Below, in pieces: positions 11,039 through 23,700 of a stretch of 64,000 nt of DNA. The notes under the pieces are model-generated. The model was not told the origin of the DNA. It saw nothing but the letters and a program-made list of their open reading frames with translations, and searched no databases. The stretch comes from Tubiluchus corallicola (Eukaryota > Priapulida > Priapulimorpha > Priapulimorphida > Tubiluchidae). Numbering within the stretch: position 1 is the first letter of the stretch; each line of letters starts with the position of its first letter. The translations under genes and the position numbers were made by a program. The stretch lies in assembly GCA_030141605.1 (NCBI GenBank), contig JAQGDQ010002372.1:310001-374000 (forward strand), given 5' to 3'.

Positions 11039-13557
11039 CAATAGTCTTATTTATTTATTCTTACTCAATATTTATTTTTACTTGAACCTTTGGTTGATAT
11101 TAACTAAATCTTGAACTATTGTAAATAGAACCATATTGCAACAGTTTAAAAAATTCATCACTGAATTAAACATAGATTTATGACTAAAATTTACAATTTG
11201 CTCGTGACTAACGAAGCAATTCATTTAGGAAAATATTGCACTCATTTGCATAACGTGTACATTCAAAAAAGTAATGTACTTAATTTTCAACGAAACTATT
11301 ACTAGAACATATTCGGCTATCTGTTATGTTGCGAGAAAACAAATCAGAATTCAACTGTGTAAATTTCAAAATAAATCTATTTGTTAACATTTCATGTTTT
11401 CTGGCTTCATTCTTTTTTACACTGATATTTATTATAGGATGTTCCCACTCCTTAGAAACAAGGCCTTTAAAGCAACCTGTTTTTTTACTGTCATAGCAAG
11501 AATCGTTCATTACAAGACGATTTTTAATAATTATGTAACTAGCATAATCAAAGTTATGTGATATGACGATTAAAATGTGATGATGTAGCGAAAAGTAGTT
11601 TATTATATTTCTAATGTAGGCACATCATTCCTCAAATAGTATACTTATTACCTGCCAGAAAGTATAGTGTTCTGCCTAAGTGTCATTTTAAAAAACTGAT
11701 ATTCTAGTCAAAAATAGCCACAAGTAAACATTTTCTTAGTCTCTGATTGGCCCGTTCTATCTACTTGTAAATATACTATAAAATGCAAATATATCGATGT
11801 TAGTTAACGCTAGTTAAAAATCCTAGCTGAACCCAATCATTTCTTAGATAGCTCTTAGACCAGGTCTGCCACATCCGGCCAGATACATTCATTCCAAAGT
11901 ACAAAATTACCATAGTGTTAGAGGTATATGGACCTCTCATGTATAGGTTTTATTTGTTAGCTTTGTCTTGTACATTAATTATATTATTAACGTAAATTAA
12001 TTAATTACGTAATTAAGTAATTATATTAGTTGTGTTATAACAATGTCGTTATTATCTGTGATAAGTAAGTACTTTTAGTGTGTCGTAACAAACTTGTTTT
12101 TCGTTTTCTGCTGCGTCCGTCGCGACTTAGTAATTTAGCAAACAACACAACCCCAAGACAACAGATGTTTGCGAGATATTAGCAGATACGTGCCGTAAGA
12201 AACTTTCTGCGCACCCCAGGTGTTATGCATTGGGAATTTTCCCAGACCTGCGTTATTTCTTGGATAAACTCTGTGCTGAAAACATCTACCTCTCTCTTGA
12301 AGCAGCTGACTTCTTATTGTAATTGGTGTTCTGGACTTGATATGGTTGTCTATGAAGAACATATACGGTCTGGATGGATGATGGGTATTGGTAGCCATTT
12401 TGTTGAAGTTGTTAGTAAAGTTTATGGGACACAGCTGTCGTGTGTTGGTGCTAGAACATTATACCTAGTGGACTGTCAAACATTTGTTCGTTATTGGTGC
12501 GCAATAAAATTTTCCTTGCAAGTCACACAGCGGAAGGACGCTGCTTCAATACAGATCAGTTGGCCTACCGTTAACAGTAGTGTAACAGTATATTAATTCG
12601 ATATAAGCCTGTATCTTTTCTTGTTAAATTTGTACTGTTAATTAATAGACTAAAGTGGTTTATCATTCAGCTATAATTCCGTGTAGCTGTTTGAGTTTGA
12701 GGTTATTTTATCATGTTACGTGATAACTTGCGGTGCTAACACGTAATAGGATTGTAGTCCATTTTTGATAGTCTCTGTTTGATTTAGGATGACATTGGAT
12801 TAAGTTGTATTGTGTTCTTTCCGGTTTTTAACAGCTGACGAATGTGACATTTTCGTTGGTTTTAGTACTATGTAAAGCAGTATGAAAAAGTTGAGTTTAA
12901 TGGATTGAATTTGACTTGATGTGCAGTAGAGCGGTGGTTTAATGTAGATAACATTATTTGCTTTGCTGTTCAATTGGTGTAACTATTATGGTATACTATT
13001 GGAATAAAAAATTATGGCGTAGTTTGGAATTGAGCGTTCTGGTTTTGTGTGGTGATGTTCGGAATATAATAATAATAATAAGACTTACAGATTTCTCTGA
13101 ATTGTGCCAGAAGGAAACAGATGCCACAGTGCAATAATACATTTTTCCTGCCTTGTGAAACGCGCCAAATACTCCCACCTACAAAGTCCAGTGAACTGAA
13201 GCCACGTAGCAGGAATAGTAAATTACGAATAGTAGCTGCTGATAACATAACCAACGACGAGTATCTAATATTAACTAAAACATGTTAACAATGATTTAAT
13301 AGTCTCAGTTATTTATTTCTCCTTTATTTATAATCAGCATGCTGCTGTATACAAAAACAAATAATAAATTTGACTGGATTGAATAAATTTCAGTTTAAAT
13401 TCATGATGAGTAATATCGTTTTCTAACAAGTTTTTGAAATTACAAGATTACGTAGTTAAGATAACAACAGAAAGTTTCCTATAAAAACTCTAAAGCTTTG
13501 TCCACTCGTACAATCCAATATTGGTACCTACGTAACCACCTTATCCCTCTTGATCTT
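11039..13557. other. Intergenic, no gene assigned
   Basis: Mostly AT-rich. The segment 12100-12600 is less AT-rich and has overlapping open frames on both strands (87 codons minus at 12135-12398, 123 codons plus at 12225-12596). Neither shows a recognisable family, domain or splice structure, so I leave them uncalled; a decayed transposon fragment is possible. The right end should include the 3' UTR of the minus-strand gene ending at 13558. Confidence 0.5.
13323..13328 (-). terminator. Candidate polyadenylation signal AATAAA
   Basis: TTTATT on the plus strand reads AATAAA on the minus strand, about 230 nt downstream of the stop codon of the RNase L-like gene. It is the best-placed of several such hexamers in AT-rich DNA, so this is positional support only. 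Confidence 0.35.
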
Positions 13558-14774
13558 TTAGAAAAACATTGAAAAGTGACATTTTGCTCTCCACTGACTA
13601 AACCGTAACGTGTTGTACATGTAAATAACGACCAGAGGAAATCGTGTAGATATGTAACTCTCGGGGTCTCTTATAATCGTTTGTGCCACGCTGCTTAAAC
13701 CATTGTAGTACTTAATCAGGTTTCTGCCAAATCGAATGAAATCAGCAAATGTATTCCTATAAGGCATCGTTGTTCCAGGGATTTCTTGCCAGAGGCAGTT
13801 GTTTACCATTTGTGTCCAATTTCCACAGGTCGACCTAGCAAACGCTTGCTCAAGTTCGAGAGGTACCAGATCTCCACTGCCTTTGCATCGTTTCATTTCT
13901 TGACACAACGCCCCGAGAAAGCGATTGCGTTGTTTAGTAGTCCAGAAATAAGGATGCGCTAGAACTTGTGCTATCGTTGGCCTGTCCATAGGGTTTCGCT
14001 GCAACATCCAAATCACCATATCATTGTATTCCGCATTTATGAACCTCAGAAATGGCGTTCCCGCATTAACATTCGCCTCGCATTCTAAACAATTGCTACC
14101 AAATGGATGTTCTCCACCGGTTAGAATAAAGTACGAAAGCATTCCTGAGATGAAGACGTCCGATTTTGCACTGTAGTTGGCAACTGGCTCGGCGATTCTA
14201 ATACATTCCGGGGGCTTCCAGTAGTTACTGTTCGACCACACTTCGTCTGAAACAGTTGAGTTGTCTGACTGAAGAAAAAGGCTAATTCCAGTGTCTGCCA
14301 ACCGTAACATACCTGACTCGTCAAGTAGGACATTGCTAGGCTTCAAACCACCATGGAGTATAGGACCTGGCTTTTGTGAATGTAGATAACTTACACCTCG
14401 GAAAAGCTGGTAAACCAAGATCTTGTTAAAATTCTCACTGCACGGTTTCTGCCTTATAGCTTGCAAATAGCTATATAAGTTATACTCACACAACTCCATG
14501 GGCAAAAAACCTCCTTCTCTGGTTTCCAAAAGACCCTAATAAAAAATAAATTATTAAAATTTAGATTAAAATAAAAAACGCGTTAAGATAAAAAAAACTT
14601 CTAACGCCACTTCTTACATCTATCTTCAGGATGTGTTGATCATTTAAGCTCCATAAACGAAATCTGGACACGATGTTTCGAAACTGTTGAAGTTTGTTCT
14701 TGCAAATGAACTTCAATGCTAACTCGGTTCCATCTTCATTAATGCCAAGCAAAACGCCACCTCCGTCAACTGAT
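13558..14774 (-). CDS. RNase L-like gene, exons 8-9: pseudokinase and KEN domains
   Basis: Exon 8 (14774-14618) gives the kinase N lobe: a Gly-rich loop (FIGKR|SVDGGGVLLG across the junction) and LALKFICK with the probable ATP-binding Lys near residue 1707. Exon 9 (14535-13558) starts GLLETREGG and gives the hinge MELCEYNLYSYL. It also has a catalytic loop HGGLKPSNVLL (HRD lost, near 1800), LADTGIS in place of DFG (near 1818), WKPPECI, SAKSDVFISGMLSYFILTGG and a final RPTIAQVLAHPYFW helix. The KEN part follows at once: TKQRNRFLGALCQEM, then ADFIRFGRNLIKYYN, then DPESYISTRFPLVVIYMYNT. The last string closely resembles the DP-x-x-YF-x-x-x-FP-x-LVIYVY end of RNase L. RN is kept, but the catalytic His four residues after Asn (IRE1 numbering; RNase L His672) is Tyr here. 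Confidence 0.85.
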
Positions 14775-17700
14775 CTAAAAAAAGTTAATTTTTTGCAGCT
14801 GTAATGTAACCGTTCCAGAAACTTCCTGAACATGTAGTGGTTCGAGATTTGATCTCAAAAAGATGCAGCTCAAAAATTATATTTACCTCTTTCCAATAAA
14901 GAACTCATCGGAGTAACAAAATCGTATGGTTCCCTTCGTGATTAGATCACTGGCATGCATTGAGGCTAACTTTCTAAATTTGTCATTCCAACGCTTGCTA
15001 CGACTCTTCCAGTTTCCATTGGAAATGCTACCGTCACAATTGTGCAAGTCTTTCTGAAACAGCATTTCTCCAGGAGTGCTCATCTGTACGCCTTGTCTTT
15101 GGCTAGCATGGACCAGGTTATCTACTGCAGGTTCTGTTGATATACTAATTAAGGAACTAGAGGACATGCAATCAGTATCGTCAAAATCATTTTGTTGAAT
15201 GTTATTGTACCTGTCACCGTTGTAGGTACTATTTGGTGGTCTGAGATTTCCTATATTCCATTGTTGCAAATCATACCCACGACCATAACTACTTGTGGCT
15301 TGTGACATGGAAAGATTTACATCTGATGCGTGTGAAACAGCTTCATTAAATCCCACCGAATTTGTGCTGCTAGAAGAAGATGTGAAATTGAATCCATTAT
15401 CCTGCTGTGCAAATATTTCTGCGGGTGTAGACATCTGAGGAAGCACTTGAGCAGTTGGTTTCTGTTTGACTGTTGGACATTCGTTTTTCCTCATTTCAAC
15501 CACAACGTCAGCATTTTTTGGTAAGTACACCAGATGATTCCTATTGGTTGAGGATAAAACACCTGGTTGACGAAATGGTTTTTCTGATTGAGGCACGGTT
15601 ATAGTTTCCTGCTGAAATTCAATTCCTGGTGGAGGAATTACCATAGGAGCATTGCCACTGGAAAGTGGCATGTGATTTTTGTTCCAAGGAGGCATTGAAC
15701 CAGGAAAATTGCTCCAGAGTTGCTGAATAGCAACCTGAGGCAGTGTTGGAAAAAAACCAGGGGGTGGGGGCATCCTCCAGTATTGAACAAAAGGCGGTGG
15801 TCTAACCATGTGATTAATACCTGGTGGACATGGGATTTGACATTGGTTACTAAGATTGGGATTGTCATGTGGCACTGTACTGACATTGCATCCCACAGAA
15901 GTGGAATTTGAGTTTAGCAATGTTTCCTGCCAGTTAAAATTACTTTGTGCAGCCAGAGGAACAAGAGACTGGATTATGTTGTGAGAATTACTTTCGGAAC
16001 ATGTAGAACACCATTCTGGCCCAGACGGCAGATTCTGAATTTTTGAAGTGCAAGCCTGAAAGCTTTCGGATGGTTTGGATGATAACCCTGCTTCATTGGA
16101 AGATGTAGGTGTTGTATCGGCATTTCTAAGAACAATTTGACTGCCTGTGTTTTTGTTTGAGCAGTTTTCTTCACTGGTTGATAATTCTGGTGTTCTAACG
16201 TGATTTAGTGATGATTCCAACTCCCTATCTATCTGATCATAATTAAAACTTGAGCTGTCACTCAAATTTTGACTTTCATCACTATTTGTGTTTGTGAGTG
16301 ATTTCCCAACACTTACAGTTCTTTCTGGAGATTGAACTGTAGATGTTTGCCCCGAAATATCAGACTCATTTGATTCTACTGAAAAAGATTCATCAGATTG
16401 TGTCAAAGGTTGTATTAAGCAAGACTGTGAACGAGCAGTAACAACTTCTTGAATCCAATTGTTGATCATTCCCCTTTTTATTTCATCTCTAACGGGATCT
16501 TTTTCTGGTGAAACAGCCATATTGTTAACTGAAGAACGAGACAATATGTGTGACTCAGAACTTTTGAAAATTTTCAATAAAGGGCGTGACCAGTGATCAT
16601 CAAAGCCATCAAGTGTTTTCCATACGTTGGTAATATCAGCTTGTGTAATGTTGGCATTATCATTTGCTATGTGAATTACATCAGATTGTATACCCTGGTT
16701 CACGTCAGATACGACTGGCATTTGCTGGTTCTCAAAAACCACTGTTTCTGAGGATTTTGGTGTAATTTCATTTTTTGGCGTGTCGGCTTCCACATGTTCA
16801 CAGGAAATATTATTATTATTAACACTTATAATTTCAGTATTTTCTTCATATTTCACAATCCCATTATCTTGCTTGTCCTCTTCCAGTTTTTTTGCTTTTA
16901 ATTGCCTTGGGAGGAACTCAGCACAATCGTCTTCAGTACCATTATCATTGTCATTCCACTGAACAACTTCAGATGGCAAATTGATTCTATATGACGTAGT
17001 ATTTTGATTCACAGGTTCAATTTCATCTTTGTTGGAGATCAGGTGCAAGGTAAAAATAAAATCCAAACACAAAATTTCTTTTACGTTAGCTAATGTTAGT
17101 AATTGGTTACAACTGCATTCCTCATTGTCATGATCATGGTCGTTACCGCTTTCATTGTTTTCATTAGTGTTGAATAAGCTTTCCAAAATTGACGTGTCAT
17201 TACTGCTGCCATCTGTTAAAGGATCGTCGCCTTCTGATTCATCATTTGCAGTGTAATAACTTTCAGACGTCGATGTTGTAGATGTTGCATTTTCCACAAT
17301 GACTTTATCAGCATGCTTTTCCTTTCTATCACAGAGATGATTCGCAAAGTCACTGCTTGTTGTAATCTGTGATGATTCGTTGTTTCTATATGAATTATCG
17401 TCAGTGAAATGTTCCTTTTGCTGTAATTCACTGGAATGGTCTTCCGTCATTGTCTTATTAGTTTCTTCACTGCTGATGTGAACATTCTTATCTGAATTAC
17501 TTGTAGTTTTTTTAAATGTCTTCTGAGGACTTACTGGTGCTGATTTTGCTACACATTTTCCGTTTGGCAAATCCAGTCTTTTTCTTGATGGCACATCATT
17601 AACGTCATAGTACATGCCAACTGGTTGTTGCTGAGTTGTCTGCTCCCAAACGAAGAGTTGCTTGCTTCCATAATCAGAGTGTGTACGGTGTTTGGTAGGC

Positions 17701-20700
17701 GTTGTTTTGGTTTGAGTTTCTCGTGGCTTGCTTGATTCACCCTGCCCTTTTACTCCTGTTTTTGGTTTTATTACATTACCTGGTTTAATTACTTTTGATA
17801 CTTCATTCTGCGCTTTTTGTGGACTACATGTGCTCTTGTTATCCTGTGACATAGCTAAAAAGGTAGAAGATGGATGTTTTGCTTCTGCATGTTGCAAAGC
17901 AGTTGCGGTTTTCTCTGTAGCAGTCCACTTTATGAAATCCTCTATCTCGATTCTGCTTATTTTCACGTTTTTTGGTAGCAGGTAGTCAGAATCTGTAAAA
18001 GCAAGCCAAGGGTTTAATTCTTCTTCTGAATTTTTTATATGCTTTGTCTTTTTCTTTGCTTTTTCCACAACCTCAAATCTATCACCAACATCAACCGGAT
18101 AAGCAAAACCATGATTTAAACCCTTCGTGTAATCATCATAAATAGTTTCATCAGTAGATGATTTGGAATTTTTGTCCTTATCTCCCTTGAGCTTTTTATC
18201 TTCCCATAATTTCTCAACCTCAATTGTTCCGTCTTGGCCATGTTTAAGCTTACATTGAGATTGTTTTGGTTTCTTCTTGATTTTGGACATCTTATCTGTG
18301 GCACTGTCTTCGTTATAAGGACTTGTTGTTTCTGATTTTTTGACATCTGGGGATTTATTTTTTGCCTCAAGCTGATTATGCGGCATTTCGTTTACGTCAT
18401 CACTGTCTCCTTCATTTCCTAATCTTCCATTCGATCTAGTGGAGCTGTAACTGCCATCTAGTTTTTTTGAATTTTCTCGGTGACGTCGCTTTTTTTCACG
18501 CTTCCTGGCTTTTCTGGCCTTATCGCGCTCTTCGGATTTTAATAACTCGTTCTCATGAACAGCAGCCAATTGTTGCTCGACTTCGTTAAACTTTGCTTCA
18601 AAGGCTTCCCACAGCCTCTTAATGTGTGCCTTTTCATCTTCTTTGTGTGAAATGCAATACATTCGTTCAAAAGTCGTAAGAAATGGTTTCAACTTGTGAT
18701 AGTTGTTCTGGAGCCACTTGAAACCTTCTGGTGCATCGCAGAGAGCAACTACTATCACGAGGCTGGTCACCAGGACTTGAAGATTTTCCATGTGACCCTT
18801 TGAGTATTTTACAGCTACTTTGATAAAAAATTCCAGTTTAGATTTGTCTATCAGGTAAGATGCAAAACGATTGTCTATCGTATTGTCTTCATTAAGGATC
18901 AGCTCTTTGCAGAATGTGCAAGATGCCAGAACAATTTCTTCTTGTGTCATGAACCTTTGGATGACCTGTATAGTAGCATCCAGTGTTTCGTATTCATCCA
19001 TGTGATGTTTTACGTCTGGACTTCTTTTTAAAACGGCCGTCAGGCTTGGATAAAGATACTCCGTGTAAAACCGTGAAGCGCTGCGTGCTTTTGGATCTAA
19101 CATTCTCTCTGTTCTATTCTGAAAATGTAAAGCTTTATAAGAAACGACTTAGACAAAAAAGTGTGAACTTCTCTTTGAAACTGCAGGCTGAAATGTTGTG
19201 GATGCGGATGACCACACTACTTTTCGCCATTCACCCAATGCAATATTTCATTTCAAACACACTGCAGCGGAGCCTACTTCTTTGCTTGTAGAAGACCGAA
19301 AGCAGCGTAGTGAACGACACTTCAGGCTGCAGTTCAAAGCAGAGGTTAAGTTTTAATTGACATAACTGTATGGCTTCGTTTGCAAAAGATAGGCAGTCAT
19401 AGGTCTGATCTGAAATACTGGTGCGCCGTAAAGCAAGTAGCTCGTACGGAAAATGGAATTTACTACCAAGCAAGGACTATAACAAGTGACCAAGTGTTGA
19501 ACAAATCAGAACGGATCTTTCTTCACTAGAGAAAGAAGAAAAGAGAAGGAGAAACATAGCGATGTGCAGCACAGTACCCACAGTTAATTAGTGCTTAAAA
19601 ATGTATTTTGTTCACTATTTTAAAAACAACTAAATGGTATTTGTTTTAGTTATACGTAAAAAACAACTAGCTAGTCCAAAACTGACATCCACTTTTTCAT
19701 TGTTTTATTTGTTTTTTCGACGCTGCGTCAGGAAATGATAACCAATTTGAGCATTTTTATGAATTAACCGCATTATTTTTGAAAAGCTAATTAGCTGCTT
19801 TTTAGTAATATAGAGACGTGTCTTAAAAGTGAAAGTTTAATAACCAACAAAATTTCGTTCTTACCTTAATGTAAACTGATATACATGTGTTACAATCTTT
19901 TGGACTGCATTTGCATTCTTTCCATAGCGTTTCCTTCATCTTTGGTACTTTACTGACCAATGCCAGGCAAACAGGGGTAATCCCAGCCTAAAAATATCAG
20001 AAACATAAATTGTGTATGCAAAAACTAATTACCCTTATCAATGACCAACATTCATATATGGCAAATGCAATGGCTACATACGACAAATACACTTTTTTCT
20101 CATTTATAGCAAAACATTAAAACAAACAAGCAAATGTGCAAACAATTAAACAAACAAATAAACAAACATATATAAACAAATTACAACCACAAATGAAAAC
20201 AGATTTGGCATCACTTCTGACATTTGGGGCTAGGCGACCGAGATTTTAGCAGAGCCTCATAGGCTAGGTTAAAGTCTTTGGCCTGTTAATAGCGTTCATT
20301 ATTGACACAAACGCAAATTATACGTGTAGTAAAAAAACTTGAAGCCATTGCGTGAGCTTGCGCGTTACAACAAAATTGGTAAGTACTTAGTACTAGTTAT
20401 TGGTACCTTATTTTCCAGAAGAGCGTTACATTTAGCTTCAAGTAGCTTAAGCAGTACTGCTGGATAGCCGTTTTCTGCCGCTAGATGGAGTGCGGAATTA
20501 CCATCGGCGTACCGCTGCAAGTTTTTAAATTTGTTCACATTGGGTCGTTTAAGAAGAAAATCAACACAGCTTTCCCAGCCTCTTTCAGCAGCTATAATGA
20601 GTACTGTTTCACCTAGCTAAAGCAAAATGTATGATTCAGAATTGTAGCTTGGTTGCTAACACATAGGTTTTCGTATCGACGTAAACAATTGTTTGCAAGG

Positions 20701-23700
20701 TCTTGCTACATAATTACTGTTTATTTGTTTGCAACCTTACCAAGCAAGAATAGCATAAGGAAATTTAAACAAAACAAACGCCCTGCTATTCATCATGCAC
20801 TATTAAAAATTAATGAACAGCTAATAAATATTCGCGCTGGTGACTCAGCTAAAAGAGCCCATTTATAGCTAGTGCGGAAATGGCGCGCTGTCACTAAAAC
20901 AATGAATTATTAACAAAAAGCGACTACATAAATTATATTTTGCAAATGCATGAGTGCAGAACTTTTCGTGAGTGACTGTACGTAAGCCATACAGGAAAAC
21001 ATAGGAAACTGTGGTAGTACGTCGACGATTATGGTGCCTTGACGATCTGCTCTTTTTGAATTACATGTAGTTAGTAGTGAAAATTTGTCCAATAATTAAA
21101 AATACTTTGTGTTATCCGAATATACTTTAAACATTCATTTACGCTCTTGCTTTTAATTGTCGAAATGTCTGATAATAACTTTTTGCTTCACTTCTTTGCC
21201 GAAGTCTTATTTCTTTGATTTCACTTCCCCTTTGCAGCACATGCTAAAACAAAGCCCGTTTCCTTACTTAGACTTTTTTATTCAGTTTAGCACTCTGCAA
21301 GCCAGGATCCAGCATTCATTGACAGATCTTACTTAATGTAGCTGCCGTGGTAAGACCAGAACCTATTTTATTGTGAAGGGTAATTCTCTAAGATATCTTT
21401 GTCAACATTGGTTCTACATATAATACGTCCTGCTTCAACAAAACAAATGATTCATGGGCAGCGTTGTAGATGAGACCGCCCAAAGGCAGTATTTCAGGTA
21501 GTCACGCACTTAGTTGCCGACCAAAATCAACGCCAAACACACGGGCAATTCTCCCTCAAAACACAACAGTGATTATTACACACACAGTAATCAATAAACA
21601 AATCCGCATGTTATCAGTAGTATCACTTTACAAGTGTATGATAAATGCTTGTGAAACTGAATCCATAACCTCTTATATGACAAGCACATCCGATATTACC
21701 ATATAAGAAACTCTGGCCCATACACGAAAACAGTCCATTTATGGCATTCTAGTCCTATAATCTTAATTTTTTGTTTCTTTATATTAGTTCATAAAAACTG
21801 ACGTCGATGGTAAATCACTATTTAATAAAAGAGAAGATAAAAGAAAAGATTAAAGTTTATTAAATACCACAACTAAATACGATGCAACAGGGTTGCTCTC
21901 TTTTCTCGTTCGCCTGCCAATATCGTGTCTGCCAATATAGCCTGCTAATTCGCCTGCCAATAATCTAACCCATCAACATGAGCAATAGTGCTGCCCAGCA
22001 TGCGTGCAACAATAGCAAAGCATATATTTCAAAGGTAGAGATGATGTTGTACCTTGGTTAGATATCAAAGGTGAAACGATGGCAAATTAAAAAAAAACAA
22101 TTATGCTAGGATGGAAGTCAACCGATATACCTAAAACGGAACCTGGGTATTGAAGACTTGAATATCCTTCACTTGTGGGTAATACTTTCTTTCATTGCCT
22201 GACACCTAGAACTTTTTTATTGAAACATGTAATAATACTTCGAATTTGATAGCTAGTTCTAGGAATGGAATTACGGGAATGGTTTACCTTATTAGCGTAG
22301 CTAAAATCAATGTGGGGTTCATGGTTAATCAGCAGTGAAAAATTGGCCGCATTTCCATTCTTTGTAGCCATCATGATCGCGTTGGAACCATCCTATAAAA
22401 TGGAAAAAATGAAAAAAAACATTCTAGTAACAAATTTCATGTTAATTAAAAGAAATTTGTTGACTAACCAATAAAAATACGTGCTCGAGCAACTGTGTTA
22501 CATAAAGGCCGAACAAAAGCGTGGACAGATAAGCGAACAATTAATTTCACAAAAACAAATCTATAAAGAAATTAACTAATGCATTAATGAACGATCGACA
22601 AATAAATGATTAAAGAATTAACAATAGACAGAACATAACTCGCATAAACAATTGATAGAATGGCTAAACTTAAACAGCAAACAAATTAAAAAGTGAACCG
22701 ACAAATCGCTGCCCAGCAGATGTTCCATTAAGAAGGTGAAAAAGTATACGAAAGCAAGAGTTGGGCAAACTATCAAATGAAAAAAGGATAGACACAGACA
22801 GAAAAAAATGGCTAGACAAATATTCAAATTTCTTTTGCTGCCAAAATTAACTTACCAAAGACGTGGCATTTACGTCAGCTCCAGCTTTCAGCAATCTCTC
22901 AGTGATTTCTGGCCAGCTGTGTTTGCAAGAAACCAGTAAGGCTGTGGCTCCATCCTGTAATAAAATTTTGCAATATCTCTTGACTTTTTCGATAAAACTA
23001 TTCAGCAGACACGTAGCCAGGGGGGAGCCTGAAAACTTCCCCTTCACTGAATTTAAAAAAAATTATGAATGTTTTGTTTCCTAGTTGTCCGATGGATCGT
23101 ATTAAACAATTGAAGAATTAACGAATAAACAACATTTGATTTAATGTGCTAACATTTTTATTTGTTATGTGTATTTTCTCTTTCAAATGCTTTTTGTGGT
23201 TAAACTTTTAAAATACTATTTATATGCTTCTTTCGCGAGAGCTTCTGAAAGCATGTGACAAACAACAGTTTCCTAAATTATGTTTACTGTTGACAATAGG
23301 TGTTGTCATTCCAGTGTCTATAAGCACACCAGAAAGAACTTTCTCTGACTTACCTGTGCCTTATTTTCCGCGCCAATTTTCCTGTGCTATTTTTACCTGT
23401 ACCATTCGTTTTTGTCTCAAAAAATTTGCTTAGCTTGAGTGCAACATTGAGTTAAAGATTTACGTTGCGTACTTCACTTTACTCAAGGCGTACCAACCTA
23501 TGTTAACCCGCGTAGCTTGCGTGGTATAGTTTCAAATGTTTTACTCAAGACACTAAATTTGAATCATCTTTAAAAATTTGTCACTATTGAACACATAATT
23601 TACGACAAGCAGTTATGAAATCTAGTTAATGACCGTAACTTGTTATGTGTGCCACAAAATTATTTATAAGAAAAAGTAACTCAAAATAAATTTATATCTC

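Noticed and set aside
14121-14333. 70-codon minus frame overlapping the kinase exon
   Set aside because: It is another frame of the kinase-KEN exon, which carries clear kinase motifs in the main frame.
16780-17985. Plus-strand frames of 60-85 codons within the large exon
   Set aside because: They are antisense shadows of the 4.2-kb minus-strand exon.
19101-19103. MLDPKARS as the start of a separate gene
   Set aside because: An in-frame acceptor just upstream (19118) joins it in phase 0 to the ankyrin exons, and the ankyrin exons would otherwise lack a 3' end. Alternative promoter use cannot be excluded.
20407-20612. Acceptor CTAG|GTGAAACAG for the fifth exon of the RNase L-like gene
   Set aside because: It would break the frame from the preceding phase-0 exon and run into a stop; the acceptor 4 nt upstream keeps the frame.
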